Origin: Macrosoma leucophasiata
Taxonomy: Eukaryota > Arthropoda > Insecta > Lepidoptera > Hedylidae
Length of the DNA: 64,000 bases
Direction: 5' to 3'
Assembly (NCBI GenBank): GCA_036365455.1
Contig: JAWQUS010000020.1
Span: 2,267,001 to 2,331,000 of the forward strand
The notes beneath the pieces were generated by a model that worked only from the letters and a program-made list of their open reading frames with translations, was not told the origin of the DNA and searched no databases. Of the stretch, positions 1-12,000 are shown piece by piece; positions within the stretch are counted from its first letter, which is position 1; each line of letters opens with the position of its first letter. The position numbers and the translations under genes were made by a program.

Positions 1-2950
1 AAACCAAATTTGTGCTACTCTCACAGACACTGCACTAGGTCCATAAACAATCGCAAATTTTTTTCGCGACTTGCGTTGCATTTTTACCTTTTTTGTAGTA
101 AATTTTTAAAATGTATCGAATTTCTTCATTAGATTCACTCATCTTGACAGTACGAAAAACAAATGAAAATCACACATTTGCAATTTTAAATTTGAATTTG
201 GAATTATGTTCTTTAAAATTTTAACTTTCAATGATACCAAAATCAGCCAGGTACAAATACTACAACCAAAGAGATTTTATTACAAGTTCATACATACTAT
301 AATGCGAAAAGACTTTTTCCCCAACCTATTATAGTATATATATATATATATATACTTATGGAGAAATTCATAAAAACTACATATACATAATACAGATACA
401 ATAATATAATTTCTAAACATATATATTATTATATAATAAAATATACTTACACATCAATAAATAAGCAATTTGGATGATGATTTCTGATAAGGATTCCCAC
501 TTAGGAATCACACACATACTCGTATACTTATCTTAAAAGATGTTTCCTCTAATTGTTTTTAAACGTCAGCTTCGAACACGATCTTTGAATGACATCTGGC
601 AGCGCATTCCACAAGCGAACCGCTTGAACAGTAAAAGAGTTAGCAACGAAACCGGATCTACGAGATGAAGGGGTATAGAAAGAGTGAGAGATTCATTAGA
701 GCGAAGATGTAATGAGTGAGAAGAGCAGAGATACTGGAAATTATTTTTTAAATAAGTAGGAGAGGAAACGTTAAAAAGAATTTTAAAAAAGTTGACACAG
801 AATTCTGGATTGCCTTCGTTGGCGGATAGTTAGCCATTTAAGGTCGGTACGGAAAGCGGACACATGGTCAAAATCATCAAATCATTGACATTTACCTAAA
901 TATACCTAAATACAATTTTTTTGTTAGATAAATTGCCTCTCCTTTTCAAATGATAACTAAGTAGGTACAGTAAATGTTGTAATTCGCGAATATTTATAAA
1001 TAAGTTTCACTTCTGCCCAAGATAATGTTACTAATTGGATGAGATATATTTCCACCTCATACGTCATGTTACTATGTGAAAGTGTGGTTAATTGCCTTCT
1101 GGAAAATGGAACCATGCTAAAGAGGAGTGTCCTCTTGTACTTTAGCAGTTACATAAAGGTCAATGCATTAAAATGAGTTTATTTTGATAAAAGGTATGGT
1201 TGGAAGCGTTGAGACAGATCACGCACAATGTGAAAGCCAACAACGTTTGCCCGATGACCTGTCTAAAGAAGCAGTAAGTCCTACACGACGACTTCTTATG
1301 TTGAACCCGCTGACATTTTGAAATGTTACTAAAATGTTGCAATCTTGACTTTTTTCCTTTACATTTAAAATTTGGCGTAGGAACGAGAACTTGCTGCTTT
1401 ATAATTACTTTGAAAAAAGCACCGATTGCGTTTTTTATTTGTTGGATATAATGGAAATGGTGATAATGAAATAGGTACCCAGTGGTTTTTAAGCTAAGTA
1501 TCGTAGTTTTTCAGGAGAGAGAAAAATAACTAATTTTTATGTTTAACAATTGTAGCTCACACACACCATACAATGTTATGTTGTAAAAAATTCTTCTTCG
1601 AAATTACTTGAACGTTTGCTTCAAAATATAACGCGAATGTTACTATGTAGGTACTTTTTTACATATTTTTTTTATATAATGGACGCCGCAAACAAGCTTG
1701 CAGTTCACATTGATGTTAATTGATGACTGCAGCCTATAGACACACACACACACGAAGACCAGGTCAAAACGCAGATGCGTTACCACTCCTGAGGCCTAAG
1801 GTGTTATGCCTCTGCCGGAAATTACAGGCCCGTACATACCACCTGACAGGATCACAATAGTGCTGAACACTTGACAATTTTTTATGATTTTCTAATTTAC
1901 TTGTCGCAAAATTAGGCAATCATAATTTAAATTTTATTAAAATAAAATGTGTTGTGAAAAGGTTTATTTTTAATACGTTATTAATGTTTATAACACAGAA
2001 CAGAAAAAATGTTCAGCAGTTTATAAGTTGTTTAAAATTAATGCAACCTTTCAAAATGTCTTCAGGTTAAAACTAAAGGAAATTTTGCATGATCTAATAA
2101 CTGCATAATGTCCTTGTTATATCCAAACTAAGGACAGTTAAAAACGAAATTTTAATATTAGATATATTAAAATTTCGTTTACAAGAAATATTATACATCG
2201 ACCTTTGAAATAAGACTTCGGCTTATTTCGGGTCTGTAGAGCGCTCTCTCTTTCACACCTTGTTGGTCATTTTGATCTTGTTTCGACCAATACCGGTCTA
2301 TCAGTTCTTTATGCAGTGTGCAATAGAGATAACGCTCTACAAAGTCGAAACTAGCCGATATTCTCTTTCGTAGGCTCGATGTACAAAATTTCTTGCTGGG
2401 TAGACTTTCTGTCTCGTTTGACAATAGGTATAATTCCTAATATATTTTTGGTACATATCACTAGTCGTTGGTTTGGATATACAAAGTTGTCGTAAGGTGG
2501 TATTGGCATGCTGCGCATGGTTGTTCAGTAATATTGGACTGGGATTTTTTTAATATAAGGATTTGCTTAATTTATAATTTATGTTGCGTTCACCATTGTA
2601 CAATTGGATGTTATTTCGATTTAATTAATTTTATGAAAATCTAAGCTAACACTAAGAACTGGATAACTATCGTAAATAGTAAGAGATCGTTGAAAAAAAA
2701 GGATCTTTAAAAAAAAGAAAAACTATCACAGATTAACTGTTAAAAGTTTACGAGTATAGTCTACCTACTTATAAAATGTAGGTACTTACTTGGAAACCGA
2801 AACGTAGTATTTGTATACTCTTTGAACGAAACACTACATTGCACTAGGCCCGACGCGCACTTACCCGGTTTTTAAATATCGAATTGTACAATTGGTGGTT
2901 ATGCACGTTTAACTGCATGATTATTGTTTTTCTGTTTGCTTTTTGCCTAA
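1..2950. other. Left flank, probably norpA intron, with repeat pieces
   Basis: Contains a (TA)n tract at about 337-355, a decayed family A retroposon (minus) at about 1668-1870 with a short (CA)n at 1739-1752, and the family D element at 2181-2405. No PH-domain exon of norpA was found here. Confidence 0.5.
2181..2405. mobile_element. Foldback MITE (family D)
   Basis: Has arms ttatacatcgacctttgaaa and taggctcgatgtacaaaatt, plus the internal inverted pair gtagagcgctctctc and gagataacgctctac. Lies left of the first visible norpA exon. Confidence 0.75.
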
Positions 2951-2951
2951 G

Positions 2952-3031
2952 GTGTGGAAGGAGGGCCTCCGCGAGATTACTCACAACAGCAAACTCAACA
3001 ATGCGTGCCCAAGAACAAACCTTATGAAGCA
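2952..3031 (+). CDS. norpA: norpA exon 1 of those visible (start of EF-hand region)
   Basis: Reads [20 protein letters not shown] and six further residues, then CA|gtacgt. It aligns by eye with the PLCB4 segment joining PH domain and first EF-hand (WTEGLR...HN...NN). Acceptor is tgcctaag. It starts in phase 0 and ends with 2 nt that make a His codon with the first base of the next exon, giving KHWMRL as in the family. Confidence 0.85.
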
Positions 3032-6000
3032 GTACGTAGAGTATATTTTTATTTGGAGCTTACGAACTGGAAAATTAGGGGAAAAATAAAAATGCAGCAT
3101 GACTAAAGTCGAAGTTAATAAGTCGTATAATTTTTTACTATATGAACTAATAGTAGGGGGAGCCCAAGAGGGATTTTTTAAATTTACTCCAGTGCGTCAG
3201 ATTAAATAGGAGATACCTTGCATCCTCTTCAGTAGTTCCACTAAATCTAAGATTTCCATAAAGGGCCGAACCTTTAGGGCTTCCGCCACGAGCTTGCGTC
3301 TTATCCAAATCGTCAGAATTTTGGATCGAAGCTTTGATTGTGTTCACTTTACATCCTCTCTGAGTATCTGACATTCTTGTGTAATTTTTCACCTTCATTT
3401 TTCAAAGAATCAAATGTTTTTAAAAATGGCGCGGCATCAACCTTATGGGTCAAGAGCGAGTCATATATTCTGAGAGGGTGTAAATTGTGCCCAAACAATG
3501 CTCCTATTCAAAATTCAGACGATTCGGAAAATGATTAAGACCTTCGGCCTCGCCTCTATAGGTATATAAACTTTAGATTTAAGAAGCAAGGTATCTCCCA
3601 TATCTTAATCTGACGCGTTCAAGAAAATACAAAAAAAGCATCCTGGGCTCCCCCTACTACAATAAAAAAAAATAAAAAAGTTTTTTTTATTCATTGATTG
3701 TGTTCCTCTAACATAGCTTGTGTAGTCAGAAATGTTTTTCTTAAAATCTCCGGTCTAACATTTTCGAAAAGTATTTAAAAAGTGGGGATATTATTGCTGT
3801 ACTGACTTCTATTCGATTAAAAGGAGGCTCCTTCCCTCACGATTTTTTAAATGTGAATAAAAAACTTTAAAACTCTCCTAATTAATTATTTATTTACTTT
3901 ATAACACTGCATTGTGAGTTATGAGGTTGGCAAAACATTTATTTCAGCATGGCCTGTGTTAACTGATTAATGCAAGAGTGAACTATTTCACGATTAATAT
4001 TAAATGTTCCTATCTTATTCTAGGGCAGTTAATTATTTTAAGTATATTGTTGTATATATGTAGGTACATACCTAATATCAGTTTTAATAGAGAATTTTTT
4101 TTTGTCGTGAAGTAGCAAACAAGCAGCGTACTGTTCACATTGATGGTAAGTTAATACCGCACCCTATGTGTTTATAAACATCAAGATTTGAATGTAGATG
4201 CTAAACACTACCATTTAACGGCAAATAGATAAGTATACAAGGCAATGTGGTTTTACTATTGTTCAATTCATAAAATTTATTTGAAAAAAAAAATACCTAA
4301 CACAATATTCGTACTCTCTCGCTCATACATAATGTGCGAACAAGCCGCAACGACATAATATGACTTAGAAAAACCTAAACACAACTGAAAAATCAGGTTC
4401 ACTCCAATTACCACCCATTTTTAGTTGGATGCGTCTCTGTTTCCTGACGGATCCTCGAGGGAAGGTGCCAGTTAAAGTGGTCGCCAGGACCTTCGCTTCT
4501 GGCAAGACTGAGAAGTTAGTCTACCAGTGCCTGTCAGAACTTGGCCTCCCGGCTGGCAAGAATGAGGCTATGGAAAAAGAAGCTTTTACTTTTGACAAAT
4601 TCTACGCGCTATATCACAAGATCTGCCCGAGGAATGATATTGAAGAATTGTTTAGATCTATGTAAGTATTTAAGTAATAACTGCCTCAGTAGCGTAGTGG
4701 TAGGAGGCCACTACTATTACGCTGGGGGTCCTAGGTTCGATTCCCGGGTCGGGGACTATCAGAGATAACGGTTTGAAATCCGTTATCTCTGATAGTCCCC
4801 GACCCGCCTAATAACTGCCTCAGTAGCGTAGTGGTAGGAGGCCACTACTATTACGCTGGGGGTCCTGGGTTCGATTCCCGGGTCGGGGACTATCAGAGAT
4901 AACGGTTTGAAATCCGTTATCTCTGGTTCTATTGGGATTTTTCTATTTTCTGGAAGTTTCCCAGTACCTCGGACTTTGGCAATGTGCCCGGAGATGACAA
5001 CAGGTTCGCCACCGTTGTTACATGGGCCAAAACGTAACCGGCGAGTCGTGGGTGTTTGCATGTATGCTTGAATGCATGCATTTACGTCTGCCTACTCGGA
5101 GATTACAGGTTTGAAGTACCGTTATGAAAGTATTTGTTTTTAAGAAAGGAAGAAGGCTAATAAGCATGCACCTTAAGTGATGACTGCAGCCTATAGACAT
5201 TTATACAAAAACCAGGGATCAAATGCCATTTTTCGTAGTTGCCATTAGCCGACTATCTATCGAATCGTGTCTGCTAGCATATAAGTTAGAACTTCTCCAT
5301 TAAGAAATAAAGAAAAAATTGACTTCGGGCAGGAATCGAACCTACGACCTCAGGATAATCAACCAGTTCAACCGCTTTACCACTAAGCTACCGAAGCAGA
5401 CGTGGGCTCCGGTATGAATGTAAATTCACTCGCATGTGTTAATAATAATGGCAACCCTTGAGAAGTCCCACTGCTGGGCACGAGTCTCTCCTTTTTCAGG
5501 GGGGAAGAGGTCACCCTTCAATGTAGGTTGGTGGAGATACGGGCCAACCCGCTGTCGGATGTTTTTAAAGCACCCATAAGGCCTCCGACAAGGTTTAACG
5601 ACTGCTATCTATCGATAGCAACCGGGACCGACGGCTTAACGTGCCATCCGAATCACGGAAACGCGCATTTTAATTTGCCACTAGCGGTCACCCATCACAC
5701 ACCCGACCGCGCTCGTATCGCACAACTGAGTAGATCGCTTGTGATCTACACCAGACGCAAGGCCATGCGCGTTTTTGCGAAAAAAAACTGCACGTTCTCA
5801 ACTTCCATCCTCCTTTCAATTGCAGCACCCAGGGCAAATCAGACCGCATCAATCTCGAGCAGTTCGTGAACTTCCTGAACGAGAAGCAGAGGGACCCCCG
5901 CCTCAACGAGATCCTGTACCCCTTGTATGAGGACAAGCGAGCCATTGAAATCATCAACACATACGAACAGAACGACGAGGCGAAGGAAACAAGTGAGTTA

Positions 6001-9000
6001 TTTTAGGGTTGTGTGTGTAAGTGGTCAGATCCATGGTCGACAGCGAGAGATCGTGGCAGGCAATGCTTGCCTTCTGCGAGGTGGTTATGTTGCAGAAGGA
6101 GAAAAGAGAGAGGGAGGACATCGCCGTCTCTACCCCAATAAGACGTAGACGGCCTGGGCGGCGGCGGTTGGCGTACGCCCACCATCTGCCGCCCTAACAG
6201 GGACCTCCGGGCGATGGACTAGGGGACGTCCATCGTCCGAATGGAGATAGGTCCTGGTCTGTTTGGCGGCGGTTAGTTTACCGCGGGTCGCTGCTGCCCA
6301 TCCCGCGTTGTTATATTTACTACCGTCCGATTGGAATGGTTTGAAAGCCATTATTCGGTTGCACTTGTGGAAGAATTATCTTCCAGTAGAAGAAAATTCT
6401 TCCGCTAGAGGCTGGCACTGGGATCCTCACGTTCTGACGCCAGCAAGTCGAGCCATACGTCCAGAAAGCTGTTATTTGGTATGAATATACATATTAGCCA
6501 ACCTCAAACAAAGTGTAGCAAAAATTAAATAAAAATGGTTGTGTGTCAAATCGGTTTGGCTAATATGTATAATAATTTTCATAGCATAGATGCGTTAGCA
6601 GCCTAACGCTTAGGCTGATGGTGCCTCTCTATCGCTTGTTCCGCGCTCTCGCTTGCGCGCTCAGCTCAGGTGAAACGTGATATTTTTCTGTCTGTGCAGC
6701 CAGTGTTCCTCGATTTATTAGAAGTAATCACGTCAATTTTTAGGGCTTTTGGTTTCGTATATAGGTAAGTAGGTGGTATTTGTAGATTTAAAGGAAAAAA
6801 ACTGAATTTACTCCAATTACTCAATTTACTGAATTTAAAAATTGTTAAAATTCACGGGTTTAGCCTTAAATTGTTTTGTGTCTGTAATGTATATCATGGG
6901 CAATACAAATTATTTACAATTCCCATTGATTTAATTCCAGAATGCCTCACAAAAGACGGTCTGATCCGGTACCTGATGTCGGACGAGAATGCCCCGGTGT
7001 TCCTGGACCGATTAGATAACTATATGGACATGGATCAACCGCTGGCGCACTACTACATCAACTCGTCCCACAACACGTACTTGTCCGGGAGACAATTCGG
7101 CGGGAAGAGCTCCGTCGAGATGTATCGTCAAGTTTTGCTGGCTGGGTGCAGGTTTGTTCGATAATTAGAATCTCTTACATTTTGTCTAACTCATACATTA
7201 CACTGGTTCGTCCATGCACGGACAAGCAAATCGTAAGCTACCGCTTAATGCGTTGCCATCCCTGAGACCTAAGTTGTTATGTCTCTGTGATAGTTATTAC
7301 GGGGCCATACATTATCATCTTAACGAACAACGAAAGGAACACGATAATGATGAACATGTACGGCCCTGTAATTTCCGACACAGAGGCATAACACCTTAGG
7401 CCTCAGAAGTGGTAACACATCTGCATTTTTACCTCTGGTCTTTGTGTAAATGTCTATAGGCTGCAGTCATCACTTAACATCAATGTGAACTGCTTGCTTG
7501 TTTGCCACTTTAATTTAATTTAAAAAAAGAACACTATGCTGAACTGTTTGTCATTAATCAAATAATTCATTAAAAAATATTAACTGTAATATGGGAAAGA
7601 ACGAGCCACTGTTCAAGTGACACCATATAATTTGTATGTAAAAATTATTAATCATTAATCTATAAGTATGTACATCAAATTTATCAAAGAATGTCTTAGA
7701 TTTTCGAACCTACAGACCGAAATTGAGCAATCGAAATGGTTTTGTTAAATAGAAAAAGTTGTGCCTACTAACTTAAAATTTGTATGACCATTTCTCTTCC
7801 GACAGATGCGTAGAACTTGACTGCTGGGATGGCAAAGGGGAAGACGAGGAGCCAATAATCACCCACGGCATGGCCATGTGCACCGACATCCTCTTCAAAG
7901 ACGTCATATACGCGCTCAGAGACACCGCCTTCGTGACGTCAGACTACCCCATCATCCTGTCCTTTGAGAACCACTGCTGCAAGGCCCAGCAGTACAAACT
8001 GGCCAAATATTGCGACGAGATTCTCGGAGATCTTCTACTGAAGGAACCTTTAGCTGATTATCCTGTAAGTATATTTTGAATTAACGTAACTTCACGCCTG
8101 TAATCCCCGAAAGGGTAGACAGAGGTAAATGCATACATTCAAGCTTAAATGCAAACACCCACGATTCGCCGGTTACGTTTTTGCCCATGTAACAGGAGGC
8201 GAGCCTGATGACATCTCGGGGCACATTGCCAAACCTCGAGGTACTGGGAAATTTCCAGAAAATGGAAGGACGAAGGTTGTGCCCACCCACGGCCTTCGTC
8301 GTCGTCATCGGTCGTTTGTCGACGTCAGACTACTACAAGTTCTGTCATTAGATAACCAAGGGGTCTATATCGACCCCTGGGAGTCTATGAAAATCTGAAA
8401 GGGGTCTGCGTCAGCGAAAAAAAATTTGGGGGTCCATGAAATGAAAATGGGGGTCCACGATAATGGAACTCAACACATACACTGATAGTAACAATTTACT
8501 TACATCATACCAGTGATTCCCAAAGTGGTCCATGGGAGACCCGATGGGGGTCTAAAAACACACTTAACTTTCCTATCAACCTCACTACAAAGTGTAAACC
8601 ATTGTTACTTTTCCAGTTGGAACCAGGAATGCCGCTTCCACCGCCGTCGGCCCTCAAGAGGAAGATCATGATCAAGAACAAGAGACTGAAGCCTGAAGTA
8701 GAGAAGCAAGAGTTGGAGCTGTTCCGCCAGGGGCAGTTCGTTATTGAGGATGAGGAGAAGGAAGACGCTTCTGCTGTCGCTATACCCGATAAAAAGGTTG
8801 GGAATCAATGCGATGTATGTGTGTATCTATCTTCACGCCAGATCCCTAACGGGGTAGGCAGAGAGTGTAGAGCGCCAGATATCCCGGTCCTGACATACCT
8901 CTCGTGCCTCATCCACCTTCATCATTCTCTTCATATATGCACGCCGATTCCTAAGAATGGTAATATATCAAAGTTATTATATGTCAAACCTATAGGTATA

Positions 9001-12000
9001 AGGTAAGGTTGGATATCGTAGAATTAGTCTGCCCGTGACCACGGTAGCCGGAAAGCGACCGAAACATCGGGCAAGAGAGGTAGTATTGTATACGCGAGCA
9101 AATCTGCAAATATAATTTGTACAATATTAATAACCACCTTCTTTTCTCGTCAGCCGGAGGAGATAGTGGCGGAGGCGGCGGGCGCGGGGGACGACGCGCC
9201 GGCGCCCATCGCCTACACCGGCTCCACCACCAACGTGCACCCCTGGCTCTCCTCCATGGTCAACTACGCGCAGCCCATCAAGTTCCAGGGCTTCGAGGAG
9301 GCCGACAGTGAGTGTTCATGTAGCTTCCACTGGGAACCTCTCTGCCCATAGCTTGCCTGCACCCTGGCTCTCCTCCATGGTCAACTACGCGCAGCCCATC
9401 AAGTTCCAGGGCTTCGAGGAGGCCGACAGTGAGTGTTCATGTAGCTTCCACTGGGAACCTCTCTGCCCATAGCTTGCCTGCACCCTGGCTCTCCTCCATG
9501 GTCAACTACGCGCAGCCCATCAAGTTCCAGGGCTTCGAAGAGGCCGACAGTGAGTGTTCATGTAGCTTCCACTGGGAACCTCTCTGCCCATAGCTTGCCT
9601 GCACCCTGGCTCTCCTCCATGGTCAACTACGCGCAGCCCATCAAGTTCCAGGGCTTCGAGGAGGCCGACAGTGAGTGTTCATGTAGCTTCCACTGGGAAC
9701 CTCTCTGCCCATAGCTTGCCTGCACCCTGGCTCTCCTCCATGGTCAACTACGCGCAGCCCATCAAGTTCCAGGGCTTCGAAGAGGCCGACAGTGAGTGTT
9801 CATGTAGCTTCCACTGGGAACCTCTCTGCCCATAGCTTGCCTGCACCCTGGCTCTCCTCCATGGTCAACTACGCGCAGCCCATCAAGTTCCAGGGCTTCG
9901 AGGAGGCCGACAGTGAATGTTTATGTAGCTTCCACAGGGAACCTCTCTGCCCATTGCTCGCGTGCACCCTGGCTCTCCTCCATGGTCAACTACGCGCAGC
10001 CCATCAAGTTCCAGGGCTTCGAGGAGGCCGACAGTGAGTGTTCATGTAGCTTCCACTGGGAACCTCTCTGCCCATAGCTTGCCTGCACCCTGGCTCTCCT
10101 CCATGGTCAACTACGCGCAGCCCATCAAGTTCCAGGAGGCCGACAGTGAGTGTTCATGTAGCTTCCACTGGGAACCTCTCTGCCCATAGCTTGCCTGCAC
10201 CCTGGCTCTCCTCCATGGTCAACTACGCGCAGCCCATCAAGTTCCAAGGCTTCGAGGAGGCCGACAGTGAGTGTTCATGTAGCTTCCACTGGGAACCTCT
10301 CTGCCCATAGCTTGCCTGCACCCTGGCTCTCCTCCATGGTCAACTACGCGCAGCCCATCAAGTTCCAGGGCTTCGAGGAGGCCGACAGTGAGTGTTCATG
10401 TAGCTTCCACTGGGAACCTCTCTGCCCATAGCTTGCCTGCACCCTGGCTCTCCTCCATGGTCAACTACGCGCAGCCCATCAAGTTCCAGGGCTTCGAGGA
10501 GGCCGACAGTGAATGTTTATGTAGCTTCCACAGGGAACCTCTCTGCCCATTGCTCGCGTGCACCCTGGCTCTCCTCCATGGTCAACTACGCGCAGCCCAT
10601 CAAGTTCCAGGGCTTCGAGGAGGCCGACAGTGAGTGTTCATGTAGCTTCCACTGGGAACCTCTCTGCCCATAGCTTGCCTGCACCCTGGCTCTCCTCCAT
10701 GGTCAACTACGCGCAGCCCATCAAGTTCCAGGAGGCCGACAGTGAGTGTTCATGTAGCTTCCACTGGGAACCTCTCTGCCCCTAGCTTGCCTGCACCCTG
10801 GCTCTCCTCCATGGTCAACTACGCGCAGCCCATCAAGTTCCAAGGCTTCGAGGAGGCCGACAGTGAGTGTTCATGTAGCTTCCACTGGGAACCTCTCTGC
10901 CCATAGCTTGCCTGCACCCTGGCTCTCCTCCATGGTCAACTACGCGCAGCCCATCAAGTTCCAGGGCTTCGAGGAGGCCGACAGTGAATGTTTATGTAGC
11001 TTCCACAGGGAACCTCTCTGTCCATTGCTCGCGTGCACTCTGGCTCTCTCCTCCATGGTCAACTACGCGCAGCCCATCAAGTTCCAGGGCTTCGAGGAGG
11101 CCGACAGTGAGTGTTCATGTAGCTTCTACTGGGAACCTCTCTGCCCATAGCTTGCCTGCACCCTGGCTCTCCTCCATGGTCAACTACGCGCAGCCCATCA
11201 AGTTCCAGGGCTTCGAGGAGGCCGACAGTGAATGTTTATGTAGCTTCCACAGGGAACCTCTCTGCCCATTGCTCGCGTGCACCCTGGCTCTCCTCCATGG
11301 TCAACTACGCGCAGCCCATCAAGTTCCAGGGCTTCGAGGAGGCCGACAGTGAGTGTTTATGTAGCTTCCACAGGGAACCTCTCTGCCCATTGCTCGCGTG
11401 CACCCTGGCTCTCTCCTCCATGGTCAACTACGCGCAGCCCATCAAGTTCCAGGGCTTCGAGGAGGCCGACAGTGAGTGTTCATGTAGCTTCCACTGGGAA
11501 CCTGTCTGCCCATAGAGCAACACCGGATGGGAGGCACCATATGCAGGCTTTCCCCTCTGTCAAAGTACAAGACCAAATGGGTCTATACCTGTCGCCTGGA
11601 TGTTTAAATGTGTGCGTGAAATTGTTTCTGTATTTTGTTAAAGTCGAGGTGTGAGTTTCGTAGTAATAGATGATTTTTGTAGTGTGCATGAGTGTCGCAC
11701 GCATTTCCCTCCGCAAAAAATGACAGAGTGTTTTGCATCGGTAATACACGCTATGGCTACTCCCCTCCAGTCCGCCGCGGCCGGTGGCCCGTGTTGCTCT
11801 ATGTCTCTGCCCACTGCTCGCGTGCACCCTGACTCTCCATCATGGTCAACTAGGTGTAGCCCGCCCTTATCCTAGCGGTAACCCCAAATGAAAAAAGGCG
11901 GAGCTAAACAAATTATTTAATGAGGGTGCTCCTCATCACAGGGCGTGGTTCTAGCTAGACAATCTATCAGACTCCGGTGTAGATTATTCTAGTTTATAAA

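Noticed and set aside
4681..4752. tRNA gene
   Set aside because: The segment has A- and B-box-like sequence, but repeated copies carry the same SINE body and no clean cloverleaf was derived. The same holds for the tRNA-like parts at 14040, 24310, 37068, 49519 and 53924.
5528..6484. Cluster of open frames around norpA exon 3
   Set aside because: Those before 5800 fall in a repeated retroelement fragment. Those after 6000 are overlapping frames on both strands in GC-rich intron without family similarity.
9236..11514. Repeat array read as a CRISPR-like or protein tandem-repeat gene
   Set aside because: Units are contiguous without unique spacers, and the host is an insect gene. The 121-bp period is not a multiple of 3, so frames differ from copy to copy; the open frames in it are by-products.
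9308..11514. Each array copy as a genuine alternative 77-nt exon using cccatag as acceptor
   Set aside because: The introns would be only 44 nt and each 77-nt exon would shift the frame. Half of the variants have lost the AG (cccattg). Possible as rare noise, not supported as exons.
11651..11875. Open frame as an extra norpA exon
   Set aside because: It lies in the foldback insertion and the decayed array copy, without family similarity or phase-compatible splice sites.
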